Assembly: GCA_037176885.1 (NCBI GenBank)
Contig: JAWWNJ010000008.1
Span: 1 to 64,000 of the forward strand
Source of the DNA: Favolaschia claudopus
Lineage: Eukaryota > Basidiomycota > Agaricomycetes > Agaricales > Mycenaceae
Direction: 5' to 3'
DNA: 64,000 nucleotides
Part shown: in pieces, positions 12,159 through 23,738 of the stretch
Numbering within the stretch: the stretch's first letter is position 1
Layout: every line of letters begins with the position of its first letter
Made by a program: the position numbers and the translations under genes
Notes under the pieces: model-generated
What the model was told of the DNA's origin: nothing
Database searches by the model: none
What the model saw: only the letters and a program-made list of their open reading frames with translations

Positions 12159-12243
12159 AGGGTCCACGGGCTAACAAGCGCTAACCATATCTACTTTCCT
12201 TTCGCCATTCGCGTTCGTTCCGAGTTCGTTTCTTGGGGACCCT
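12159..12243 (+). ncRNA. tRNA-like element, group A (copy 4)
   Basis: AGGGTCC (12159-12165) pairs perfectly with GGACCCT (12237-12243). The T-arm is CCGAG-TTCGTTT-CTTGG (12220-12236). The central stem has two mismatches. T7 lies at 12265-12271. Confidence 0.55.
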
Positions 12244-12465
12244 CTTCATGCTGAATTTGGTTCATTTTTTTCTTGTCGGCGACCTCTCTTGCTGTGTTTT
12301 CCCTCACACATCTAAGTAAGTGTGGGAACAAAACCAGGCGAGCACATATCTTCAAATCATACCATGTTCACCCAATTTTGACATTTTACAGATCGACTCA
12401 CCGCTCTGATAGCACCCCACTCAGCACAAAACTACTCCAATCCGAATCCACTTACATTCAAACCG

Positions 12466-12551
12466 AAGGCGTGTCGCGGCGACGGAACACCGCGTATGCG
12501 GGTCTTGATCAAAGCGATAGTGTTCAATATGAGTTCGACTCTCAGCTCTCT
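12466..12551 (+). ncRNA. tRNA-like element, group B' (copy 2)
   Basis: It has a GTCG-CGG-CGAC mini-hairpin, then GAACACC with a GTGTTC partner. The T-arm is ATGAG-TTCGACT-CTCAG (12529-12545). CTCTCT at 12546-12551 is a degraded acceptor strand. T5 lies at 12575-12579. Confidence 0.48.
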
Positions 12552-12728
12552 CTTTGTGCCTCTCAGAATATTCCTTTTTCTGCTCTTAAGATCCTTTTCA
12601 TCCGACTCACTGCAATCAAATCCACTCCAGCCAACTCTAATCCAATCCTATCATCTGCCTCAGCTCAAGTCAGTAAATCTCCTTACGCTGCGTCGCTGTC
12701 TTTCGCTTGCATCAAACCCAGGCAAAAC

Positions 12729-12819
12729 AGGGAGTCGTCGAGGCGCCTGAACACCCTGCATGCTTTGGTTTGTTTTAAAATTCTATGTTCAATCAACTGG
12801 GTTCGATTCCCAGCTCTAT
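12729..12819 (+). ncRNA. tRNA-like element, group B (copy 3)
   Basis: It starts AGGGAGTCGTCGAGGCG. The T-arm CTGGG-TTCGATT-CCCAG (12797-12813) is perfect, with a perfect B box. The 3' strand CTCTAT pairs only partly with AGGGAG. T5 lies at 12841-12845. Confidence 0.5.
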
Positions 12820-13711
12820 GATGGCATTGTGATTCTTCACTTTTTCCTTACCAATATTTCTGGATACGGTTGAACGTACAAGACACACTACACTGAGAAA
12901 TTCGATGTCTGGAAGTCATTCCCGCAGGGAGCTACCACGTACGTCTCTTATTCCTATCACAGAATATCCTACCCACCTGATCATTATCTTTGGAGGAACC
13001 TTGTCGCGACATTCGACCAACGACTCAATGCTTCGTTCAAGTCAAGTCGACATTTCGAACGAATCTCTTGTCGCTACCCTCCACCCCACACTTATGCCCA
13101 CGGGTTCGGATGGGGTTTAATCCTCGACGAACCCATTCGCAGAAATCGGCTGAAGATTTTTTTCCGCATTTTGAACCTCTGCATATCACATTACCTTTGA
13201 CTTGACTCGGAGTGTCTCCATCTCATTGTCATTGATCATTCAAACTCTTCCCAACCGTTTCGTCGTTGTTGTATCTTTCGAACGCGGCCAGGCTGTCCTG
13301 GCGATGTGAGAATAGTGTGTTCACTATGCATTTGTTTCCCACTTTTGATTTGATTTTCTTGGGTCCCGGATTACCGGGACCTTCAAACGAAGTCGAAGAT
13401 CAGACAAAGAATCATGAACCAGGATCAATCCTTTTAATCATTCTCTACGAGATCTCCTAGCACCGGCGAAGCGTAGCTCCTCAACTTTCGTTCGATTCAA
13501 TTGTATTGATAGAAGCACTCGGATCGAGTTCGACTCTCACCGACACATAACGCGCCCCGACGATTCAATGATATTTATTATGCATTTATCTATCACGTTG
13601 AGTAATCCCGCACACCAGTTAAATCCAGTAATAAAGAAACAAACATACATACGAAGGCCGTGACCCGGGTGAGCGGTAAATATCCGTGTCTCTGCGCACT
13701 ATGCAGCTGGG

Positions 13712-13836
13712 AAAAAGAAAAGAAATCTTCTAGTGGACGTCGACGCATGGGTCCTACGAGAGTTGAACTCGATGTTATCCAAGACAAGCTACCCGCCTTG
13801 TCAATAGACCTCGCTATTCGACATCCTAATGACCCT
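13712..13836 (-). ncRNA. tRNA-like element, group F (copy 3) with T-run
   Basis: On the minus strand GGGTC near the 5' end (plus 13831-13835) faces GACCC (plus 13749-13753). GACAAG/CTTGTC forms the central stem. The T-arm is TCGAG-TTCAACT-CTCGT (plus 13756-13772). T5 on the minus strand lies at plus 13712-13716. Confidence 0.5.
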
Positions 13837-14540
13837 GGAGATGGGATTGAGTGATAGAATCAGTGGGGAGCATTGGGAACAGCTCTTCATCGCTCCCTTC
13901 AACATTGCCATTGCTGACCACACTCCCACGCGCGATGGGACCCGCCTTCCACGTATCCGTTCCGTGCTTCAAGTTCGTCGATCCTCAGTCCCCGATCACG
14001 GCGCCGCCTTCCTCCCTCTTACCGTTATCCGGCCACGCTGTCGAAGTCGTCTCGCCCCCACTGCCCACCGACTCCCAAACATTCGCATCCGTCCAATGTG
14101 TTTCCTCCAGAGTTTTGCACTCAACTGGGAGCCATTCTACGTGTTGTTCATCCAGTTCTCTCGTATCCCTCTCTGTCCGCGTTTGAGCTTCTCAGTTCTC
14201 TCTTTTTCGTCCCCCTTCTCCCCGGCGTGTTTTTACCCGATGTTATAGAGACTCTAGACTCAATAAACTACACCATATTGCGGTCCAAGTGACTTACGAT
14301 CTCGATCTATCGATGCCTCCCTCAGTCTTGCGCAAAAATGAAGGTTCTTTGCAACTACAGGTCAGTCGCCGGGCTCCGAACCCGAACATCGACTTCAGGT
14401 CCTTTTTAATTTTCGCATTTCGCCTTTCACAGTGAAAGCCCGATGGACGCGAACTATCCATTTATACTTGCGATGGTCTGGAATTGGGTTGGATTCGAAC
14501 GAAGGGCCAAAGTGAACTTCAATGTAACGCCGAGATGAGG

Positions 14541-14684
14541 AAAAATCTAGGCGCCGAGGGAAGAGGAAATAGTAGTCTTGGGTAAAATCGAACCCAGATC
14601 TCCGCGTACAAACAGAGGACCGCATGCTGCATCGTGCGGAATTCCCAACAAAGCCCATTGTTACGACGTATAAGTACTGCATGA
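14541..14684 (-). ncRNA. tRNA-like element, group G (copy 2) with T-run
   Basis: It contains GGGTTCGATTTTACC on the minus strand and shares about 100 bp with the copy at 2.8 kb. T5 lies at plus 14541-14545. T-stem pairing is weak. Confidence 0.4.
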
Positions 14685-14754
14685 AGTAAGAATGAGTTGG
14701 AAGACGGATGGATGAGTGACCCCAAGACGTATCGTCCTACCGAGAAGGAAGAAC

Positions 14755-14894
14755 AAAAAAAAAGGAAACGGAATCGAGTCTTAAGGTACTGTGACGGGGT
14801 CACCGAACTCGGCCTGAACACAGAACCTGATCGGGTACTAATGGTAGTGTCTGGATTGTAAACTCAGTCGGCCCTGGAACACGGTTCAGCGAAA
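14755..14894 (-). ncRNA. tRNA-like element, group H (copy 2) with T-run
   Basis: On the minus strand CCGAGTTCGGTGACCCC follows sequence shared with the 2.95 kb copy. T9 lies at plus 14755-14763. It is degenerate. Confidence 0.38.
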
Positions 14895-16415
14895 ATCAGA
14901 CAGTTGGCATTGAGTTATATTACAGACGCACACAATACCTAGAAACATCACCGCAAAACAGAACACGCAGAGAAGAACAGGATCAGTTGCGCTTAGGGCG
15001 AGGTGAGAATCAAACATAGCTCGGGGGCTAAAAGGAACCAGCAATGATGTCGATGGCGAACGCCACCAAGACAACGCTGGGCACCGTGAAGTCGCCTTTT
15101 CAGCCACTCGTGAGCCAGCGCATATGACTCCGATTGAGCGACTGAGATGCAATGATGCACATAGGCCGCGTTAAATCCTCCTCGTCGCTGCGTTGGACTC
15201 CCCGCCGTTCACCCCGACTCTAATGTACCGATCACATCTCGTAAACAAGGCGTGCCGGGGAGGAAGAAAAGGACAAAGAGAACAAAGGAAACCAGAACAA
15301 GAGAACGATGAGAAAACACAGACAAAGAATAAGACTAAACCAAGATTGAATGAAATCAAGTCGAGTTCTCGATCGATTCCAACGCAAACACATCTGTGCT
15401 CTGCGCAAATTCTCAGCTCCTCTCCTCGCTTTCTGACGGCTCGTAGGCACTTCGGCGTCGGCAAAACAAGGAGAGAAGGGCAGAAATGGGGAGAAAACAG
15501 CCAAGGAGGGAGACGTACCGAATTTCAAAATGGCCCGTATGGCTCAGCCCCATATGTACGCCGCCCTTCCACCATTACACTCAACCCACATGCACGCCCA
15601 CAATTCCAAGTCCTACAGAAGCGGAACAGAAACAAAGGGTCACTTTGGAAGGGGCGAGACCAAGAGAGCGACGGGAGGGGCCTAGGGAACGCGAGAAAGG
15701 AGGGGCAAAGAGGAAGGGGCGCGGTTATAAGCTTGTTTCAAGGTTAAGTAAGTCGTTTGTCGGTGAAATCAGTCGAATTTGGCTCAGTTTTCAGAGTCGG
15801 CGGCGTCAGAGTTGGCGGTGCCATAGAGGTCGAGATCTTCCCGCCAGCTAGAGTTATCGAGGACAGTTGAAATTGGGCAGAGTGCGCGTTGACGGTGAGC
15901 TCGTTAACGGACGATGACGGCGAAGAGCAAGAGCAAAGTGTTTGACCGTGCTTGGTTAGATCATCTGATTGGATCAAACGCCTCTTGCTTCCGTACCACG
16001 ACCAAACCACGACGCTCCCTCCTCGATTCCAAAACTCCGGAACCTTTGGTGACATTTACGTCTAACGAGGGTCTTTATAAGCCTCCTACAACTGCCCACT
16101 GCTGCGCTGCACTCGTGAAAAGAAGTGCTGGCTCCAAACTCTATGTCTCTGACTACACGTTCAGTGACGTTCTCCGAGTCGCAAAAACCAACGAACCGAC
16201 GGATTGCTTGACTGGCGAGCCACGAGTGTCACCTCAACTCCGACTTAACTCTCTAGCTTTACCGCTCAAGCCCCTCGAATTTCTCGTTTAACTAATATCT
16301 AGTCCCCGAGTCGACGATTTCAACTCAGTGCATTTCGATTATACTTGCATGCGAATCGAGTCTCAAAATTCCCCTCGTTCCCGCTCATAGTCACCGCTAT
16401 CTGCGTACTCTTCAC

Positions 16416-16508
16416 AGGGTCTACCAGACAACTAGCGCCGCTCAGTTCTGACTTAGGTCTCGACAATCTACATTTGCGCTCGTACCGAGTGCGAGTCTCG
16501 GAGACCCT
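16416..16508 (+). ncRNA. tRNA-like element, group C (copy 2)
   Basis: AGGGTCT (16416-16422) pairs perfectly with AGACCCT (16502-16508). The T-arm CCGAG-TGCGAGT-CTCGG (16485-16501) is perfect. The central stem ACTAGCG/CGCTCGT has one mismatch. T6 lies at 16540-16545. Compared with group A, the seventh acceptor pair changes from C-G to T-A. Confidence 0.58.
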
Positions 16509-16687
16509 CTGTGCCTCCCAAAGTTCGGATCTATGATTATTTTTTGGTGCTCGACGCTACCATACCCTGGTGGCTCTCTAGGCCTCTTCATCTCCGATAG
16601 CTTCGACTCGTTTAAATTCATATCCACCGGGCTCTTCCCGTCACATGTGAATTTTTCCCTATCGACCTCCCGCTCCAAATCGTAAAC

Positions 16688-16777
16688 AGAGGTCAGTGGT
16701 ACACCTCCCGATCGCCACACATTTCCTGTTGGGATCTTTGACTGTGTTCGGCCCGAGTTCGATGCTCGGCGACCTCG
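16688..16777 (+). ncRNA. tRNA-like element, group D (copy 2)
   Basis: GAGGTC (16689-16694) pairs with GACCTC (16771-16776). The GTG-GTA-CAC mini-hairpin is kept. The T-arm CCGAG-TTCGATG-CTCGG (16753-16769) is perfect. The outer pairs of the central stem survive (CCGA with a TCGG-like partner). T8 lies at 16798-16805. Confidence 0.55.
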
Positions 16778-17128
16778 TCGCGCCTTACCAGCATCTCTTT
16801 TTTTTGCCATGGCGGCGAGTTCCGTGCTCTTTTTGTTTCCACTTCGCCCTCATGACTTGATATGGGTCTGATTTCCCATTAGCATAATCACGCAGGCCGC
16901 GTCAAATGTCTCGAGAAAACTCCAGGTCGAAATCGGTCATACATGCCAAGGTCCAAGGAATCATGCACTTCCCAACTTCAGCCCCGGCCCCCGTTCCAGC
17001 TTCGATTTTCCACCTGGTACTTGAGTACAGGTTCATTTGCTTGACTGGCGTTACCCCTTCAACCTTTAGCACCCCCAAAACACCCTCAACGTGAACCATA
17101 CACCGACACGGATGCACACTCAAACCGA

Positions 17129-17190
17129 AGGGGCGTTGCGGCGACGGAACACCATATATATCTGATTCTCTATGTTTGACTGACGGTGTT
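17129..17190 (+). ncRNA. tRNA-like element, group B', 5' part (interrupted)
   Basis: It has the group B' upstream context CAAACCGAAGG, the GCGGCGACGGAACACC block and the opening of the central stem partner (GGTGTT, ending at 17190). Sequence after 17190 is unrelated to other copies. The missing 3' part (rest of the partner, T-arm, acceptor strand, T-run) is found at 29194-29225. Joined over the shared GTGTT, the two parts give about 89 nt, the normal length of the group. Confidence 0.6.
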
Positions 17191-17842
17191 GACACGCCTG
17201 TCAACGTCCTGAGCACGAAAGCTCTAAGGAGAAGACAAGAACAAATAAAATGAGTGCTTCAAAATCAATCCAGTGCCGTGCTGACAACTGGGACCGAGCG
17301 CGAGCAAACAAGATGAGAACTAAAGCTAGACGGCTGTGGGGGCGTAGACGGAGACGAGAGCGAGAGCGTAGACGTAGGCTATGGGCGAGAACGTAGACGG
17401 AGACGTAGGCGGGCTGTGACATCTCTTCTCCCTGGTTGAAAGCTTCACTGGCTGAGACCTGGATTACTGTCAACTGATCACTTTCCTCCGACTCGCAGTC
17501 CACCTGGTTCACGCGAGCTAAACTAGCTGTTATTTATGAACCCCTCGAAAACTTGGAGTAGAATGGTACATGTCTCACTGTGACGCAATAGTAGAGGGGG
17601 AGAACTGTTTCGGATGAAGGAGTGAGTCCGCGTCTTGCTTCTTTCTGTCCATGGCCACCTCGAACTCAACGCCGGTTGGCATCTGAAAACTCATTTCAAA
17701 CGACACCTAGCCTGCCGGTACCCGCGCCCACATACCGTTCTGCTGCCATGGACACGTCTGCATCACAAAGCCTGGTCAATCGCTCGGCCCTCGATGCTTT
17801 TGCCTTGACCCGCAGAGATGGGGTGCCAGGGCAGAAGCGAGG

Positions 17843-17930
17843 GAGAGTTGAACTCTCGTTTCACTGGTGATGCAACCCTATGCGCCGGACTCAGAGTCCG
17901 CTTGCAAAGCGGGGGAACAATTGTCGTGCT
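17843..17930. other. Cluster of perfect short palindromes
   Basis: Within 90 bp there are GAGAGTT-G-AACTCTC (17843-17857), CGGACTC-A-GAGTCCG (17886-17900), an overlapping CCGCTT-GCA-AAGCGG (17898-17912), and ACAATTGT. On the minus strand the first forms a T-loop-like TTCAACT, and the second resembles a tRNA anticodon arm with loop CTCTGAG. There is no acceptor stem and no T-run, so I do not call a tRNA. Confidence 0.5.
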
Positions 17931-18379
17931 CCATGGAGCCCATTCCTCTCCTCCGATCGTGCTGGTTTCTCCTACATCGCTTCTACAGACTCCAGTCATG
18001 CTCAGGGCACAAGCAAGAGCTAATTCTGTTCCGATTCTACGTAATCGCACGTCGCTGCAGCGGTGCTGAGCTAGATGGAATTTCTCAGGAAAAGCCGTGA
18101 GTCATTGAATTTTCTGTATCACTTCCCATATATCTTTTCTCTGCCCCATGTCAAATATATCACCAATTTTTCCTGCATTTTTTCACGCTTTTTCGGCTCG
18201 TATTATTCCCCTTTTCCGACGCTGTTGATGGCGATGACGGGACGGTGTTTGTCGCCGTGTTCCCAATCTGGTAATCCATCAGCGTTGTCCATAGCGTCCA
18301 GCTCGATGCCTGTTCATCATGGGCGATTGAATCAGGCTGCAACGTAAAGCCCTGTCATTCCGGATAAAGACTTATTTCC

Positions 18380-18446
18380 GGACCTTTCATGAGAGGCGTT
18401 TATACATAAAAGTTGGACCTCTAATGAGAGGTCTTTATATATAAAC
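18380..18446 (+). repeat. Tandem duplicate of a 31-bp palindromic unit
   Basis: Two related units begin at 18380 and 18415. Each has GGACCTYTMATGAGAGG (imperfect GACCTCT/AGAGGTC palindrome) followed by an AT-rich TTTATAYATAAA. It looks like a transposon-end or promoter module. No gene is visible directly downstream on either strand. Confidence 0.5.
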
Positions 18447-18730
18447 ACGCCATACTGTGGTGGACCGAGATTGAGAGACATCAGAATGAGACAGGTAACT
18501 TGAGGTAGGACAAGTGGGCACCGAGCGGAGCATCGAGGTCAAACAACTTATGTACTACCTGAGGCGTTGAAGAGATGTGTTTGAACGGACACACCGAGAT
18601 ACCTGATAGCCGAAATTGTTGTGAAGAGCAATGAAGTTGTGTATTTGCAAAGTCGAGCGCGGCGTCCCAAAATTGCCCCAGCTGCATTGATTTTGCGAAA
18701 TCATCGTGAATTGCAATGAAAAGGTTCACA

Positions 18731-18905
18731 GGGTTTCATAGTGAGATGTCATGAAAATTTCGTAACTAGTCGGTGATTTATCGTGAAGGTTTGTGAAAGT
18801 CCGTGAGTCCTAGTGAGAGTCACGATGAAAGTCGGTGAAAAGCCGTGAATAGCTGTGAAAGTCTATGATGGTCTATGATCGGCTATGATCGGCTATGATC
18901 GCCGA
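18731..18905 (+). repeat. 10-bp-phased GTGAA array 1
   Basis: GTGAA, GTGAT or ATGAT recurs every 10 bp, with 5 variable bases between motifs, for about 16 units. The last units become near-identical (CTATGATCGG). The array begins with GGGTTTCATAGTGAG, closely matched at 25.76 kb. A strict one-helical-turn period suggests repeated protein-binding sites on one DNA face. Confidence 0.7.
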
Positions 18906-21900
18906 GCCGTGTCAAAGTCAATTTATTTTTGTCCAAAGGCGGCCTTCATAACTCTCATTTCTCATCTATCTATTGCTTTTCACATGTTCTATAGTATTTA
19001 TTCTGTACCCCAAGTACGAACACGAAGCTTTTGATCCCACTGTCTGAAGTCCAAAATATTAGTTTCCGTCTCGTTTCGTCGCCGCCTACAGTGTTCCTTC
19101 TTAAGGCCTTATTAAGGGCACTTCCGAAGGCTAAGGCCTTAAGGGCCTTAATAACGTTATTAAGGGCTCCATATTAAGGGGCCTTAGGATGAAAAATACA
19201 AAATTTTCCGGGCTTTTTTAGATGCATTTTTCGGGGAGTTCCAAAGCGGTTTTGCTTCTTATGGCTTGCTCCAGCTGAGTTTTGGCTGAACTTGAGGTTT
19301 ACGAGTACTTATGTAGTCGTTCTTTTAAAATTTCATCGCCACCAGATTTGCGTGACCTCCGTTATTACTTGTCCAGTCTATTCGTTGAACACTTTTGATG
19401 GTGGCTGTGCCCCTTTTCCTTACCTTTTGTTAAACCCAATACAAACCGTTGTAATGGCCTTTGAGTTTGTGACCGTGAGAAAACTTTGACTCGGTGAAAA
19501 ATCCAAATAAACAATTCCTATCGCTGGGCGTCTTACATTCTTGGACCTTTCGGTAGTCAACCTCGTCTGAGCGTTCACAGTAAACTTTAAATTGTTGGGT
19601 ATCGGGTACTTATCGCATTTCACAAACTAAACGAATCAGACTAAGTAATTATAAGTATAAAGGGCCAGATCATTCCGTCCCCCCGGGCGCTTTCCCCAAG
19701 CTTTCCCTGCTTCCGTTTCCGGCACTTTCCGTCGAACCTTCCGAGCGTGCTGCGTGTGCTTGTCAACTCGACATCCTCCATAGCTTTCGCTACCGCTCCG
19801 TCCTCGCGCTCAGCAGTAGGCGCCGCTTTGGCTTGATAATCGTCGTGTCTGTCTGATTGTTGGACCTCAAATACTTGCGGGGTTTCTCGTCGTCACTATA
19901 GCCCCCATCAGTGTCTTTGCGACGACGCTTCGAGACACATTCATTAAATTTATACTCAACTCCCAATACTCAATGTACAGGCTGACTTGGTACATAGGGT
20001 CATAAGTACGAGTACCTGCCGCGCTTCGCGACGGCCCATTCCCCCAAGTTGTGGACTGAAATTGCTCCTGCCAGGGCAATGCAGGTAGCCGAGCTGAGGG
20101 CTTGACCCATGTTCCGACGCGCTTCAGCAGAATCCACGGAACCTGCCGGACATTGCCATTGAGAATCCGGGCCTTTGGCAGCTGCCAAGTTGCCAACCCA
20201 GCTGCCGAACCTGCCGAACGTAGCCGAGAAGGGTGACATAATCCAAGGTAAGGCTTAATTAAGGGTTAAGATGGATCCAGCTTCATGTTAACCCTTAGCA
20301 TTAACTTGAAATTAAGGGTTAATTCATTCTAAGGCTTAACCCTTAGGAGGAACACTGATGTCACTTGAGTAAGATAGTGCATTGAGTAAGCGAAAGTTGT
20401 TCAACAAGTGTCTGAGCCGGGGTGGTACATGCAAAAATCGGACCAGCGTCAAGATGGAGGAGATGGAAACGGAGAATGTCACTCTTGTAACATCGGGTCA
20501 CACGGCTGATGTCTCCGAGTGGGGTTTGGTGAACCACGAAAAATTCGGATTGGACACGAGGACGGTATGAAAGCGAAACAAATGAGTAGCAACTGCAAAC
20601 CCAGAATGATGTATAATTGACACTGAAGGAGATGTGAACAGGAGTGCGTTTGAACAAACAAAACCCCTTTCTGAGGAAGGAACCGGACTTTCGGAGTCTC
20701 CTGGGTTAATGGGAACAACATGAGAAGTTTCGAACATGCAGACTATATCCTATGACTCCTCCAAACTGGCCTTCACAATCGCAGTTCCTCTCTGATACCA
20801 TTCTCATTCGAAGGAGACAGGACAGATTCGGGCAAAAAATGCGAAATGCGCAGGTTCTGTTAGAGTCTTTCCATACCAAGTGTCGGGAAGCTTTTAGCTT
20901 TACTTGATCTGCACAGGAGCTGTATTTATGCGTTCCTGCTCCTATTCAGAGGCAAGTTTTGCAATAACTACACAGGAACTCGATATTTGTTAATCCTACC
21001 CATTTGTAACGGATTTTTCGCAGTTTCTACCTGGTAGGTCCCTTCGTTTATCACTTCCACACTTGAAGGTGCATGCACCTACTCAATTCACGCAATCTGT
21101 GTGTTGTGGTACTTCAAACGTTTCTAAGCGCCCATTTAGCGCCCATGTCACTGGTGTGACGAGACGCGCCACCTGCCTAATGTGGACTAATCACTCGCAG
21201 AACGCGTCCGTGCATCACCACTTCACAGAGATCTTGACTGTATCGGCTCATCCGGAAATCAGACTAGGCGTAGCCGTGAGCTCGAAACTCGGTATTTAGA
21301 CCTTCAGGACAATTCTTCGGTCCGGAATGTGGTGTACAGGGTCTCAACACTCCAACCTTCAAACCTTCCGAGCTCTGATCTCGAGATGTGTAATAGTCGC
21401 TCCAGGACGTCTTATTTTGCGTATGTCACGTCTCCGTTAAGTTTCAAAGGCTATTTAATTGAATCAGCCGCGAACAAAAATCGGAAGTTTTATTCACTCG
21501 CACCCCGGCAAGGAGCTTTCGATCGATTGCATTAAGATACCGCAAATTTGAGTAGACAGAAGGTTTGCTGCTCCACCTCGGATATCTCTATTTTAGTATC
21601 ATGTAGTTTGAGGAGAATTTTTCAAAATATCGGTTTTCGAGAAAAGACACAAATTTCCGGCTTAGAACTTGAGAACCCAGGTTATATATTGGTCGGTGTC
21701 AACGGCGAATTTGGTTCGGAATGATTTTTGACCTCTATGTATGCTGACAACTGATGAATCGATGCATTATCCGCTGTCTATTGCCTCCTGAATCTCGCAC
21801 AAGACTCGGAAGTTGCGAGTCGACCCAGTGTTCATCCAAAATCATCGTGTTCCTGTTCCACTATGCATTGAAGCCGCAAGAATTTTTGAAAGCTCGGTTA

Positions 21901-23738
21901 GTATCAAGCTACCGACACAAAAGAAATCTACTTCGGGCACCCGGGCCACTTTTGTCGAGCCAAAACTCTTGTGCTTGTGTGAGACGGAAGTGGCGGAACG
22001 CTCGGCCCGGTCATCCGTCAGTGCGTTCAACTTCATTCGTGTCGGCTGTTTGAGCTCAATTGAGGGCATAATGTTAGACAGATAAGTCCTATATACCCAC
22101 ATCGCGTGTAGTTTGATTCCCTACACTTCCCAACCTCCAACTATGAGAATCAAGAACAAGCTTTGAAAAAAGATTCCGGTTACCGTATCCCACTTTACGC
22201 CAGTCAAAACCAGATTTATATAAAGTTATCATTTGAAATATCACGGAGACATACAGTGTGAAAATACGTTGAGTCATGTACTGAACCTGCTGAGCTAGTA
22301 GAGGGCACGGAAGGGAGTGGAACACGGATTCAACTCCGTAGGTTTGACGTCGGCAGATTCTCCAGTGGTCCGACAGTACTGTACGCAGAACTCATTGAAC
22401 ACCACGTCCGAACATTTTTTTGACATCGATTCCTTCATGCGGGGGAGATCAATAGAAAAAAGAGGGCAGAGATTGAACAATTTACAACACGCCGTTGCCG
22501 ATACACGCCTACGAGATTCAAATTGCCTCAGGATATTGATGGATATCGTCCGCGAAACAGGATTTCGAGGACGAGCTGTTGAGACCAAATTGCTTGGGCA
22601 TAAGAGCATGGACTCTCAGCATAGCGATTGTAGTGAAGATCGGCCGACACAATACTGCTCATCAATGGAGAGATAGATTCAGTTTTGGAAGCCGCTCCAT
22701 CTTGCCAAGACAACTCGAAGAAAATCCCCAGAATCTAGAATACTTGTAAACAATTTGAATAGCCACTGAGTGTGAGATAAGCCGGGCGGCGGGAGATGAA
22801 TCAAGCTTGATGTCCTGCGAAGAAAGAGACGAGAGAGATGGACGACAATCGGAAATGCGGCAGAGCGCGGAAGCCTGGTAGTGAGAGGACGTATTCACCC
22901 GAATCCACTGCTAAGCCGGCCTGAATCTGAGATGCTGACACAAGAGGGAGGCCGGAGAGTAGTAGGTACAGACTTACAGCCAGATAGTACGATGAGGTGC
23001 AACGACGGGCGGTGCTGTGGAGGAGGGAAGATTGGGGGACCCGGGAGAAGCCAAGGAGAAGCAGGGGAGCAAAAGGTCCGGCGATCTCCGATGACGGAAT
23101 GATATGATGTCGGCAAATTCGAAAGTCAGCTAAATTAAACAATGACAATCAAATACGCACCTACTTACTGCGACCCAAGGGGGAACCGATCCGCGAAATC
23201 TACACTAAGGGTCGAAGTTTTTTTCTCAGCGAAATGGCGGACCCCCCACCCTTCTCAATTAGGGAATTCCTTTTTTGGTCAGCCATCAAACGGCTTTGCA
23301 GCCCTTGATTCAACGAATTTTGGCTTGGAAACCTTGCATTTATAATCCTACAGTACTCTGATGCACTTATCTGAGGTTCTACACCATGCTCGAGGTAAAG
23401 GAAAGGAAATCTTGCTTGCCCGTCATTGATCACGCGGATGTTTACTGTATTTGGAAGTCCTTACCTCCTGCCGCTATTGAGCGACCTTTTAGCGGGAATG
23501 TGGTCAGATTGACTATTAAATCACTGTGAGTGAGATTCAAGAGCTTCTAGAGTCTCCTTCACGTCAAACACTGCTGCTGGTCAAGGCATTGCTATATTGG
23601 GATTGCTCGATGCGCAATCAAATTTCCTGATAAAGGAATAATGTACCCCCCCTCTAACTCAAGAACCACTGTGAGCCTCAATGTCAATGAAGTGGAATCT
23701 TACTCAGATTTTGTTCTAGTTTCATATTTTGAGGTTTA
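18906..23738. other. Gene-poor interior of the insertion
   Basis: I see no convincing gene. Palindromic TTAAGG/CCTTAA-rich clusters occur at 19100-19190 and 20245-20350. CTGCCGAAC-type repeats occur at 20000-20240. Several ORFs of 60-119 codons lack recognizable motifs or splice structure. The base composition is AT-richer than the flanking repeat modules. Confidence 0.6.

Larger units (their letters stand above)
181..17190. repeat. Subtelomeric repeat domain, proximal block
   Basis: This region is made of diverged copies of one long module, with no convincing protein gene. A conserved block (GTTTGGTC, then about 25 nt, then ATCAAAC and CTCTTGCTTCCGTACCAC) recurs near 1081, 3959, 6981, 10504 and 15968. 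To its left lies a purine-rich stretch with a recurring GTGGCGACGTACCTT motif (near 513, 3214, 6372 and 9927). To its right are plus-strand tRNA-like elements, followed by minus-strand ones. Copies differ by indels and about 20-35% substitution by eye. Apparent ORFs such as 439-1074 (-) and 9549-10370 (-) are shadows of this DNA: they are low-complexity and not kept intact between copies. Weaker, possibly decayed tRNA-like remnants lie near 2233, 5150, 5725 and 13525. Confidence 0.85.

Noticed and set aside
13362..13381. Perfect hairpin GGTCCCGG-ATTA-CCGGGACC as a terminator or RNA gene
   Set aside because: It is an isolated 8-bp palindrome with no T-run after it and no copies seen in other modules.
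17833..17930. tRNA gene on the minus strand (anticodon-like CTG)
   Set aside because: There is no acceptor stem, the variable region is odd, and no terminator run follows.
18481..18729. 82-codon minus-strand ORF as a gene
   Set aside because: It has no motif and lies between repeat structures inside the insertion.
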